Positions 23,560 through 34,837 of a DNA stretch of 64,000 nt are shown here, piece after piece (position 1 is the stretch's first letter; every line of letters begins with the position of its first letter). The position numbers and the translations under genes are program-made. The stretch is taken from positions 558,001 through 622,000 of the forward strand of contig NC_068562.1 in NCBI RefSeq assembly GCF_022201045.2. The letters run 5' to 3'. This DNA comes from Citrus sinensis. Lineage: Eukaryota; Streptophyta; Magnoliopsida; Sapindales; Rutaceae. The notes under the pieces were generated by a model that ran no database searches, was not told the DNA's origin, and saw only the letters and a program-made list of their open reading frames with translations.

Positions 23560-25290
23560 GGCAACAATGTGCACATGTATCTTCGGTCGAGTAAAAGATT
23601 TACTTTTAATTGCTTTTGTATTTGCAGATTCAAATTAGCCTTTGGTGAAATAGCTGCGGTGCTAGCTGGTACTCGTTTCGAGGTGATCTGTTCACTTCTG
23701 AGGTTGGCAGTATTGGCAACATAAAATAAATATGCAACAAAAATTTATGCACTTTTCGACTCTGGTAGACTCTGTGATTAATATATAATAATAGCAGATG
23801 GCTTATCGTGTAGAATAAGTTATCAGTTATAATCATGTGAAATAAGGTGTTGTAAATGTCTATTTTCTGTTGTAATTCGTAGTGTTTTTTAAATCCAAAT
23901 GTAAATAGTCTGAAATGAATCATATTTTATAAAGATTATTTTGTATAGTTAGGATACTATGTGGCATAACATTTAGATTACAAACTTCATATACATATTT
24001 TGTAAATGTATCATTACTCTTGTTTTAATAATAGTCTCCAACTGATATAATCTCAATGAAATCTTCAATTTTATGTATGCTATTTTTCATGTCATGTATA
24101 ACAGATCAATAATTCTACTCTTTTGAAATGATGTCGCAAAATATTTCAAGCCAAATTGCATATCTCTCATCAATATAGTTGAATGATGAAATTCTATAAC
24201 TTTGACAAACAGAATTAAATCTCATTGAAGTGATTTCACCCGAAATTTTAATTAATCGGATGATAGTCTAATGTGTGATATATATAAATTGACAGAATTT
24301 GCATAGCAATAAGGCAGGTAGAATAGTGTAATTTGCCAAACCAGTTGTGCCCTTAATTATATAAGCCGCATTTTCCCAAGCTTTCAAATTTTAACATTTC
24401 CTGCCATTTCTTCACTTCTGATATTGTTTTGTATAAATTACAAAAACAAAGTAAAGTCAAATAACTTAGAAAGGAAAAGAGACTAGGGAAGCAAATATAT
24501 AGGTGAAAGAAAAGAGGTTACAAGGAAAATTAATTCCCTTATTTGGTAGGGAAATTGACGGGGCTTGACAGTCATTTTTATGAAAATTTATCAGATTTTT
24601 AACCAACTGAAGTCTGGATAAATGTTTCCAAGTGTATGTTTACTTTTGTGTTTTCATGGATTTGCCATGACCTTGCAAAGAATCTCCCATTAACCATCAC
24701 GTTTGCTAGAGTAGATAATGGCTCTCTCTTTTTTTTGTTGTTTCAATTGTTCAAAGGTGATTAATAGTATTTTTTTTAGTGGGTTACAATCTATAGATAT
24801 TTACTATCTAAGGTCTATTAGGAGTCTAAAATTATATACTTACATTACAATTAAAAGATCTACCAAGTATAATTCAGAAATCTATTCTAAGTAAATGCAA
24901 AGATCTCTACCCCGAAGCACAGTGAGATATCCACCTCTATAACAGTTGACATGTCAATCTCTTATTCTATTAAGGAATAATTTTCCTTGATTCTATACGC
25001 ATGTAAATGACAGTGTATTGCATACTAGAACAAGTACTGTATACTAGATTATGTACTAGAATAACTCCCTATAAAATAATATTGTAGATTTTAATATCAA
25101 CAAACTAGCTCATCTGCCTTAAGGCTCGTTCTAATGATTTTTAAGTAGTTTTCTTTTGCTAATCAATTAAGTTCAAATCTTGGAAGAGGTAAGGATGTAA
25201 ATAATCAATTATAGATTTTTTTACTACTATCATTTAGCCAAATAGCAGCACAATTGGAGCTTTACCCACACCCTAACTTAAAAAAAAATA
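23560..25290. other. Intergenic DNA
   Basis: 3' UTR of the first F-box gene followed by AT-rich DNA. I see no gene, and no repeat with clear ends. Confidence 0.4.
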
Positions 25291-25292
25291 TA

Positions 25293-25592
25293 GCCATGGT
25301 CAGGGCTGCTGCCCTCCAAGTTGGAGGGCAGCAGTTCGAACCCCCACAAATGCATTGTGGGGGTATTTCCTTGCTCAATTAAATTTGAGTGAAGGCAGTC
25401 TTCTCCCTTACCCAAGTGTGAGGAGTAGACATCCCTCGAATATTTGTGAGGGTTAAAATCTGGGCAGCGCTCCATTAGCATTGATGTAAATTGGTCCCAG
25501 TAATAGTCTGATTTGTAAATATCAGTTATAGTCTCATGTAATATGAGTTGTAGTTTGAGCAATAGTCTCATGTAATAAAAAAAAACTTTAAA
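25293..25592 (+). mobile_element. tRNA-derived SINE
   Basis: The 5' part ATGGTCAGGGCTGCTGCC resembles a tRNA head with a Pol III A box. AGTTCGAACCC at 25333-25343 is a near-perfect B box at the right spacing. About 230 bp of tRNA-unrelated body follows and ends in an A-run (AATAAAAAAAAA) near 25583. The last part contains two copies of AGTCTCATGTAAT. Size, internal promoter and A-rich tail fit plant SINEs. An open minus-strand frame across it is incidental. Confidence 0.7.
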
Positions 25593-26094
25593 AAAATATT
25601 AATAATAACTAGCGTGCCTCTTTGGCTCTGTGCTTTGCTAATATACTGTAATTTATGTACAATGTATTTCTCATAAATTAACTACATATACCGCTTGATT
25701 ATACATTTTAAGTCCCAATTAATTATATGTTATTTCTCTTTCAAAATTAAGCGAATAAGAAAATGTTATTCAATGAATCCATCAGACTAATATAGGTACC
25801 ATGCTACGTGTAAATAAATTTTATAACTTCACAAATGTCACAACTTACTTTCGGGGTTAAAGCACATTTTTATTTCATACTTGGTTTTATGAGGAGTATA
25901 TTGAGGATGCGTATGTTTTTTTTTTTTTATCAAACATTATTTTCATACTGTTAAATTTCACTTAGAAAAGTCCATGCTTAAAGTTTATTAGCAATATATC
26001 CTTTTATGATTTTACAATTTTTTTTCCTTTTTGAAGAGGATTTTTACAATAATATACCGCAACTAGCATGTCATTTACAATTCAACTTTCCTTT

Positions 26095-26500
26095 TCTTTG
26101 AGAGACTCAAATACAAGAGAGAACTTTAAGTGTGGGGCCATGTAATGAATGGATAGCTGATTGAACATCACTAGATTATTTTCATATGCATAAATGAAGA
26201 CATTAAGCAGACAAAAAGATTAAAAAAGTCCCTACAAGTATTTTTATAATCGCTCAAAGAGGCTACAAAACGAGACAAGTATTATTATAATCGCTCACAA
26301 AGGCTACAAAAAGGGTCCCTACAAGTATAATTATAATCACTCGCAAAGGCTAAAAAACGAGACAATTTCATGTCTAACTCACAATGCGTATTATATTCCA
26401 TGTCTTCTTCACCAATCACCATTTACATTGCTTAATTAGACTTTAATCAGCGGTAAAGTCATTCGTTGCAAATTCCCGTTGAAGATGAAACTTTCCACCC
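26095..26500. repeat. Dispersed duplicate C with an internal tandem repeat
   Basis: Shares GAGACTCAAATACAAGAGAG, GAACATCACTAG, AAATGAAGACATTA and TTTCATGTCTAACTC with copy B. Within it, 26236-26366 contains three units of about 45 bp, each with ATAATCGCTC (or ATAATCACTC) followed by AAAGGCTACAAAA or a close variant. It lies between the first intact F-box gene and the decayed copy. Confidence 0.55.
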
Positions 26501-26524
26501 ATGAATACATGATCGTATGAGATT

Positions 26525-26720
26525 GGGTAAAAACTCGTTTAGTCCCTATATTTTGAAGTTAGTGTCCATTTAGTCCCAATATTTTTAAAAATACCACAAA
26601 CCCTCCCTACCATTAAATTATTGACACTCTTGCCATTATCTTTTGTTCCTTTTAACTTATTTTTACAATATTAACTTATTATAATAATTTAGTACTTTTA
26701 TGTCTACTAACTTTTGAGAT
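26525..26720. repeat. Single arm related to the foldback element at 53.1 kb
   Basis: GGGTAAAAACTCGTTTAGTC and the following 180 bp parallel the left arm at 53103-53290. Both have TATATTTT and later AAATTATTGACA, then TTATTTTTACAATATTA here against TTATTTTTATAATATTA there. The opposite arm was not found in the next 600 bp. AT-rich DNA to 27200 includes the end of another unclassified AT-rich insert. Confidence 0.45.
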
Positions 26721-27255
26721 TAAGTTTTCATTACTTGTATATTTAATAATTTATCAATAAAATCAACCATTTAATAATTTATTGCATTATTTGTTTGTAC
26801 TATATTTAATAATCACTAATTTAATATTAAACGTAATCATGCAAATTAATAATACCATTATTAATTGATTTTATATAATATTTTTAAATATTTGATAAAA
26901 ATTAATTAAATATTTACATTGTTTTATATATTTTTTTATTATTATATTATGACTACGCAATAAATTATTTACAGTATATTTAATTTTTTATTAATTAATT
27001 TTTAAAATTATTTTAATTATGATTATAAAATTTCATGAATAATTGATATTTATATTTAAATATCAATTTAAATATGATTTAATATTATCTAAATATAATT
27101 TAATTTAGTCTAATCTGGTATTGTACCAAACATAAGACTATATAATATAATCCAGTTTAATCCTATCCAACTTAATCCAATTCAATCTAATGATACATAC
27201 TAAACATTAGGTTTATGCACAAAAGAAGCCAATAAAGACTAAGGCTAGGGCTTAA

Positions 27256-27775
27256 TGTCACAAGCTGCTCAAATTTGCTACCAACGGAGGCTAAATTCGC
27301 TACCAACGGAGGCTAAATTCATATGCACGGGTACGCTTAGTAAAAGTTTGCCTAAAGGCGGGATGCGCTTAGCAGCGGATTGTGCTCCACTCAACAGCGG
27401 AATGCACTCACACCTTACACACTATAAATAGCCCATCACCCTCCATTTTGCTCACCACGCCAACACACACCAGCACACACAACACACCACACAAATAAGC
27501 TTTCAAGCTCTTGTAAAAACGCTCTCTTGTATTTATTCTTTTGTGAGTAATAAAATTATATTTTGCCATATTACTCTTTCTTTTCTCTAACATTGTCGCA
27601 AGCATTCTTGCTTAACTAGTTTGAGAAGATCGAAATGCTTACTAAGCAATTTTTGTGCTAGAAATTATCTAAGTGAAGTTGCTAAATGCCGCATGGAGTT
27701 GCTGCAAGAAAACTCATCCCAAGACATTAGGCTAGCTAATAATAGCTAGTATGTCCTAACGACCGAGCCATCACA
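27256..27775 (+). mobile_element. Solo-LTR-like fossil of an LTR retrotransposon
   Basis: About 520 bp starting TGTCAC and ending ATCACA. A 22-bp direct repeat (core GCTACCAACGGAGGCTAAAT) occurs twice at 27279-27320, as often seen in U3 regions. A TATAAATA box is at 27423, CA-rich leader sequence follows, and AATAAA lies at 27549. The pattern fits an isolated LTR; no internal genes are next to it. Ends and family are uncertain and no target duplication was confirmed. Confidence 0.4.
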
Positions 27776-28549
27776 TATGTTTTTTCTTTTCCATGAAATG
27801 AAAAATTTTAAGCCAGAATATTGTACCAGATTGCCAATGTGTGATCGAAACGTAAGCCCCCACCCACATGCCTTTGATGAGTGATCAATGGGACGAAGTT
27901 CCCTTCTTATCTTGTGCTTCAAAACAAAAGATTCATGTCATTATTCTTAGAGTTATATTTATTAGAGTTATATTTATTGTAACTTATAATGATTAAAAAT
28001 AAGATATTAGTCCCATTTAATCTACTTACTTATTACTCATTTTTATTAATGTGAAGTTAATAAAATTCACAGTAGAATAGAATAACACCTTATTTGTTAC
28101 AATAGAAAGAGGTTTAGAAAAGAAAGAAAACTGGTGAAACAAATGAGAAGACATAAAATCAATAACTTTGTTATGAATATGAGGCCTTTCATTGCCTTTG
28201 AACCCATCAAACATTTAATGGTATAAATAAATATATCTTCAATTTAAAGGATTAAGCAAATAGCAGCGATTGCTGAAATTTTTTATGGTCTCTCAATATA
28301 TATATATATAGAGTAATTGACAATCAATAAACGAAAGATAAAAATAAGACATTCGCCTCATCTAATTCGTTTATTTACAAGTTACTTATTTTTACCTTAT
28401 ATTTACTTTTATTGGTTGTGTAAGTACCACAATTCCACTAAATTATGTACTTAGGATTGCCATTTCTTTTTACCCATTAGAATGATTTAATGAAGAGAAT
28501 ACTTTATCTTCATCGTGCATCTACTAATCAGTAATTGAAATGGACTGCT

Positions 28550-29030
28550 AGAATTGGAATTGACTGGAATCGCAATGGAGAATGAGAATTATAATAAATT
28601 GTTTACTTTAGTTATAGTAATAGGAATCAGAACGAACGGTATTATCATTGATGTGTTTACTTTGTCTTGGAATAAAAATTATTTGGTAGAAGTTAATTAA
28701 ATGACTTTAATTGATTATTGTCATTATTTATTATATAATTGTGATTATTATTATTCAAAAAACAACAACAACAACAACAATAATAATAATAATAATAATT
28801 TATTTTAATTGAGAAAAAAATAGATTTTTAAAATTTATGTGATGGTAAAATAAAAAGTTTAAGAAATAAAAATTTAATTTCCAACTCCCTATAAAAATTA
28901 ATTTTTTATTTCTTAATTTTAAAAATATGTGGAATTCACATATTTTATTTCTATTTTCATCATTTCTATTTTAACAAGTATTATCCATCATTTCTATTAT
29001 TCCCTAGTTCAAAATACAAACGCACCATTA
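28550..29030. repeat. Probable MITE-like insert
   Basis: GGAATTGACTGGAATCGCAA and GTTTACTTTG-type motifs recall a common plant MITE group rich in GGAATCGGAATG. Microsatellites (AAC then AAT, 28762-28799) lie inside, and the right side ends near CAAACGCACCATTAG. Exact ends are not resolved. Confidence 0.35.
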
Positions 29031-29395
29031 GTTTTTTTGCGATTTACAGTGCTAACAGCATCTCTCTTCCTGCGAACGAATCAGTAATCACCAGCTGAGA
29101 GCACAGTGCCCAATAATAATGATGAAATTGACCGTATGGAATAAAATTGAACCCTTGCATTTACTCTCTCGACTCTAATCATCAATAATGCCAACCAATC
29201 ACCAAAATCGCTTCAACGTATCAAGTGTCAAGATGGTAATGGCTTCCTCATAAACTAGCTGGAATCCTGCTTCCTGTCAGTTTCCATGATGACAATACGA
29301 GGCATTTGATTTCTTATCAGTTTTGAAGCTTTGATTCATCTTGTTAATCTCATCTAGTTTCTCAATTAATTTTCGCCCAATGACCCATTACTGGA

Positions 29396-29689
29396 GAGTT
29401 GAGCAACGCAGAGAGAGAACCTCAGCCACAGTCGGTCTCGGTCCACAAAACAGGCGACAAAGCTTATGGTAAAAGACACTGGCGCGCTGTAGCTACAGGA
29501 CAAAACCCTAGCCCCAGATCTTTTGCAAATTCCTACCAGAATGAAAGTTCAGTGTCTGAAACAAATGTACGGACATTCAATAAGATTTCAAACGCAATCA
29601 GTTCCCACATGGATCCTCTGGAGTCGCTTCCCGTCTTATACGCTACAACCTCTGCAACTTTGAATGATAACACAGTCACAGCTAGCTAG
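29396..29689 (+). other. Unrecognised open frame without ATG
   Basis: An open frame reads SNAEREPQPQSVSVHKTGDK, then AYGKRHWRAVATGQNPSPRS and a Ser/Asn-rich stretch, to a stop at 29687. Its base composition is clearly less AT-rich than its surroundings and the peptide looks protein-like, but there is no in-frame ATG and I do not recognise it. It may be an exon fragment of a lost gene. Confidence 0.25.
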
Positions 29690-30430
29690 CTGCCTGCATC
29701 TGTCTTCGACTGCAAAGGAAATCTTATCCCACCCCAACGGCCCACCGTATCACTTTGTAACGCCAAGAATTGTTGTGGCCCATCAACCATCGTCTCTGCT
29801 TCGCATTTTGTACTTGGTAGTGTTCCATTTTTTTCGTATATATTTTTTCAGTGGCATTAGTGTGAAATTATTTGCGAATACACTATATTGTTGGAGAAAA
29901 ACTTGAGGAGAGAGTAGGGCGGTGAGCTTATCTGATGTTAATTGTACTATGTGGTAAAGCTGTGAAGCTTAAAGTAAGACCATTGAATTTCATTGCGAAA
30001 CTCATAAAATTTTATATTTAAAAATTTAGTGAGATATATTGTAGATCCCACGAGGGTAAAGCCACCGTATTTATGCAAGTTTCTCCACCTATTGTTGGCT
30101 TCTTATTAGTTCTTATCTAATTTCAAGCAATAGGAAAATGCTATTTGAATAACAGTAACACAATAAGAAAATAAAAATGATAATGTTATCATTTTGTCTG
30201 CTACAGTTTTTCTGTAGTATGAACACTATCCCTTTTTTTTTTCATATTATTTTACTACCATTCAAATAGTAGTGCTCTTTACAATATTAACGAATACGAT
30301 TCTTCTAATCATTTAATAAAATTGAAATAGACACTTTTTTTTTTTCTTGTGCTTCTCGTGGATAAATATTTTGCTCAAAACAACCCTCCAGGCAAGTCCA
30401 TAATAATTCCCACGTTATGATTATATCGCT

Positions 30431-30600
30431 GTAGATAATAGATAATCGTGCTACAATTTTGTCCGATGTACTTTTTATTATATAGGTCAAAGCAATCAAC
30501 TCTCTGACTTTGTATATGATAGAAAGTTGATTGCTTTGATCTACATGATAAAAAGTGAATTGGAGCGAATTACATGATTCTAACTTTGTAGATAATTAAA
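30431..30600. repeat. Long imperfect hairpin, miRNA-precursor-like
   Basis: 30470-30501 (ACTTTTTATTATATAGGTCA then AAGCAATCAACT) pairs with 30525-30556 across a 23-nt loop. Of 32 positions, 29 are Watson-Crick and two more are G:U on the plus strand. Weaker pairing continues outward on both sides to about 30431 and 30600. It may be a MIR-type hairpin or a tiny foldback MITE. Confidence 0.55.
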
Positions 30601-31299
30601 ATTTTCATAAATTTTTATAGAAAATGTTTGGTGTTGTAAAACAGAAAGATTTTGAGATTTTTTTTATAAAAAAAGATAAAGATAAAGATTTCTTCAACAA
30701 ATTCTGGTTGAGTTCACTATCTAACCACATCCTATTTTTCCTCGCTATTATTACTAAGAATGTATTTTTAACGAGTGAAGATAGAGTTACAGACTCTTAT
30801 ATAGACTTATTTTGTATAAACTAATGTCATATAATTCAATTTATTGGATTAAATAAATTTTAGCCCACATGATTTATGTTTATTATTTTAGTTTTATTCA
30901 ACCAATGAATTTACGCCACATCATTTTGTAGAAAATAAATTTATACAAGAATTTATAACTCTATCATCATTATTTATTAATTAATTGTACGAGATGCTGA
31001 ATTAATTTTCTTGGTTCTTTCTTATCGCTGCATTGGAATATTGATCACGGATGAAAATTCGCTTAAAAAGACAAAATATTATATATTTTTTTTTCCTTGT
31101 AGGATTTAAGAATTTTGTATTAGAAAAAGAAAAATGGTAGAAGCACTGATCCTGACCCTCGTCATCGGCTCATCCTATTAAATAATTAAATAACAGAACT
31201 CTAACCTAATCGTCTCCAAACAAGGGAACTATAATAATCTAATTATACAATGATGCTTTATTTGTCAATCAAATATGAGTCTTTTGTTGACAAATAAAT

Positions 31300-31978
31300 T
31301 GAACATGTGGATTTTTATCTGATCTTGTTGGTTATGATAAATTTCAAGATTTTTTTTTTTACTTGCCATTGACGGCCATGGTGTCACAATTACTGCTGAT
31401 TGTAAGATTTAGACGTTTCACGGGCTACTACTTACAACAACGCATTGAGTTCTGGGCACTTGTTGAACTTCATGGTCGTCAGAACATGTGGATTGTTGTT
31501 TTAATAATTGAGTAATCATTTATCTGATCTTGTTGGTTATGATAAGTTTCAAGATGTTGCTTTTTTATGCCATTGACGGCCATGGTGTCTGTCACAATTA
31601 CTGTTGATTGTAAGAGTTTAGACGTTTCACGGGTCACTAGTTAGAAAAGTGCATTGGGTTTCTAAGTACTGGTTGGATGTGTACACTTTTACTAGTTTCA
31701 TGGATAACTCTGATGATAGAATTTACCCCGTTCGATTAGGTACTTTTAAGCTGAATCAAGAGAATAGGAATGGGACTATTGGTCAGTGGGTAGAGACCTA
31801 TAATAGGTTTGAAGATAGGGCTATTTTTGTTGATGGTGTGGTGCCTCGAGTCGATTGTGCTCGTGCTTATCCAGGTGGACGCAGTGGGATTTTTAACATT
31901 CATGATTTTAGTGTTAACTATCTCTCAGTTTTGCCAGCCACCGGCTCCCATCCCATCTCTTCGCCACCAGCGGCTTGA
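31300..31978 (+). pseudogene. Decayed F-box/DUF295 copy with internal duplication
   Basis: 31649-31978 translates to a DUF295 C-terminal segment (DRIYPVRLGTFKLNQENRNG, QWVETYNRFEDRAIFVDGVV, then YPGGRSGIFNIHDFS) that parallels the intact neighbour at 22221. The hallmark WPPP(A/S)W end is missing. Upstream, about 31300-31475 and 31482-31688 are two copies of one segment (GAACATGTGGATT, TATCTGATCTTGTTGGTTAT, ATTGACGGCCATGGTGTC, TTAGACGTTTCACGGG). It corresponds to the DUF295 part around AFHKGKFYALNQTGLTIAV but with broken frames. The whole N-terminal half with the F-box is absent. DNA at 32080-32160 resembles the 3' flank of the next gene at 37140, so the copy kept its downstream flank. Confidence 0.8.
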
Positions 31979-34837
31979 CTGGTGTAGATTTTCATGATCG
32001 TCAGTTTTTTAATAAAAATTAATTTCGTTTTCTTTATTATTCAAAATCATTTATTTGGCCTTTCAACTTCATGATTGCAGGTCGGGTCATGGGTGCTTTT
32101 TTCTTTTGAAGATGATCTTATTGAAGAGGCTTGTGGAGATCACGCCTGCTAGCTGCTGCTACTGCTGGATCTTTATGTCCTAATTAATTATTATGTGTAC
32201 TATTGTTGCTTCCTTTCGTTTATATTTTGATTTTTGAACATGTTGGGGATATTTTCATTTCTGTTTACATCAAGATCTTGCGTCTTAATTTCTTATTGTA
32301 TTATGGATGATTAATTAACTTAAAGTTTGTAATGTTAATTCTCCTTGTTCCCGTTCATAATTTTATGTGCATCTCTTAAATCCGTCTGTACTCCGTGTAT
32401 GATGCGTACAATTATATCTTTTTTTTTTCATCTCCTTTGAAAAAATTCGCCAGTTGCTAGCATAACATCTTGCGCATAAATTAATCTTAAATACAATCAT
32501 ACATAAATTATATATGAAGGTACCTTCGATAATTAAAGTAACTAAAGAATTGAATTCTTTAAAAAATAATTACTCAATTATTAAAACAAAATTCCACATG
32601 CAATAAAAGAGTCATATTTGATTGAAAAATGAAGCAATATCATTGTATATTTAGATTAGTATAATTCCTGTATTTGGTTGAAAGTTATGGTTATTAATTA
32701 GTATGATTGATTATAGAAAACCCCACTAGTAATTTTTTTTTTCCCCAAATGATCACACGAATTCAAATTCTGAAGAAGGTAAGCAACAAAAATCAATTTA
32801 AGTCCTTTTTTTTTTGTGTGTTGTTGAGAAAACACGTAATTAATTAATTAGTTGTATTGTAATAGTTCTATCGAAATAATATATTTATTATTATTATTGA
32901 TTTCCACATGTACTTGACATTGTAACATCTTACCAATCAAAGCATTAACTTATGATGACTAATCACGTGATTGATTGTTGATAACATATTGATGCACTAT
33001 GATTGGAAGGCTTAATAGAACTTGTTTTTTAGATTCATTAACATGATTAATTCGAGCGGAGACTTCTAGTCTGGGTTGTGGTACGGGGTTAAAGGTGTCT
33101 CCCACAATTAGGGCCCTTCCCAAAATACCTCGTGGCTGAAACAAAAAAAAAAACAAAATAACATGAACTTATCCATTATAATGTAAAATATTATCTTGAA
33201 ATAATTACTCTTATGGAATATATATTATTATTTCAGAGAAAGGGTTATCATGAACTGCTTTCCGTAATTCAAAATCACTTGTGACAAAGGAAGTTGCACA
33301 TCATAATTCATAAGGATACCGTTTAGCATAAAACACCCAATGCTGCATCCATTTACCCAAAGACAGAGACATGTTTGAGTTCTGATGATCCTCGTCCTAA
33401 TCCAACCACGTACTTAGAGTAGCTGTGCCGTTTTGATATCTGAATTGGCCCGCATGAGCTAGCTTGAGCTGCAGCGTACAGGGCACCTTCCTATTAAGGA
33501 CCCCAGTGTCATCTGCTTGATTAATCTGTTAACTAACCCAAGTTAATTATACAGCTTGAAAAAAAAATATATCTACAAGTGCACAAGAAGAAGCCTGAAA
33601 AACGTGTGGAAAATGAAGTAATTAATAAGCAAAAATTATCACTAGAATTGTCTGAAGAAAAGGGGCCAAATGGCGACAGTTTTGTTGGAATATTAACAGA
33701 GTTTCCCCCGAGGAAGCAACCATATCTATATGAGACAAATAACATTGTACCAAGACTACTATGCACAAGTTGTTGTGCCATCTCATCTTTATCATCTTTT
33801 CACGCAGGGGGAAGTTGATAGTCAGAAAATTGTACTAGAATTTTAATGGCCATCCGAAACGTAGCACTCCTTCACATGGCTCCTCTGATCACTTTGAAGT
33901 TTCTTCATGTCATATTCATGTACTCCACCAATCAGTGACTTTGAATGACTACAGAATTGCAGGACTTACAGATAGACTACCTACAAGCAACTGCAGGACC
34001 ACTAGTACCTGTGTTCTAAAGTTTCTAATGAGGTGCTAAATGCAATCATGCCTGTAAATAACTATAAACATGGCTGCAAGTTCTTCATCTATGCTAAAAA
34101 TGAACACTAATGTCATTAGTTCAATTATAACCACAACTATCATTAATTAGCTAATAAGACAATGTATTGTGGTTGTGGATTCGACTTCTCTTTCAAATTA
34201 AACGTTACATTAGCTAGCGAGTTACTAAAAGAGTGTCCATAGCTATTTTTCCAACACTTTCCTTTTTGTTTTGTTTATTTATTTATTTTTTATTTTTTAC
34301 CAGAATGCAGCCTTGTTTAATCAGTAAGGTATATTTAGTTTTATGAAAATGATCCAGCAAATATAGTTTTTTTTCAATTTTTAAATTTGGGAAAGTAATT
34401 TATAAAAATGGTGTAGAATGGTTTTTCACCAATTCTCTTCTCCTAATGTTTTTTCTGTCTTAGTCTTTCTTAAATTAATGAATGGTTAATATTTAGTTTT
34501 AAATTTTGATGTTAACAATTAAGTTGGCGAGAAATATATACTTAATTAGACGCTTAATTAACCTGCTAACTACCTAAGAATTTGTCCTTTTTCTTCCGTA
34601 TTTATAATTTATTGGACGATCAAGGACATAAATTGACACATCATGACCATTCTAGTTAGGCTAGATCCATTTTAAATCATTAAATATTTCCTTGAACAAT
34701 CAACATCACAACTCACAAGACTAAAATCACTGTTAATCTCTTCCTCGAATATCCATGTAAAACAATGATTGTTTAATAAATCAAACTTATATCTATTCTT
34801 CTTCTACTTCTTCTTGTGTTTAGAGGTAGTGGTAGCC
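31979..34837. other. Intergenic DNA within the F-box cluster
   Basis: AT-rich. 33050-33140 is a less AT-rich patch (GGTTAAAGGTGTCTCCCACA ... CCTCGTGGCTG) followed by an A-run, suggesting an unclassified retroposed insert. 33820-34000 shows weak similarity (TTCATGTCATATTCATGTAC, CACCAATCA) to the duplicated flanks A-C. No gene is seen. Confidence 0.35.

Noticed and set aside
25293-25370. A functional tRNA gene
   Set aside because: The B box is good but the sequence does not fold as a cloverleaf with acceptor stem, and the body and A-rich tail identify a SINE.
25278-25571. 97-codon minus-strand open frame
   Set aside because: It lies entirely inside the SINE and runs antisense to its Pol III head; no family features.
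34769-34837. Upstream ATG extending F-box copy 2 by a hydrophobic leader
   Set aside because: A signal-like leader is incompatible with an F-box protein; the ATG at 34838 matches the family start.
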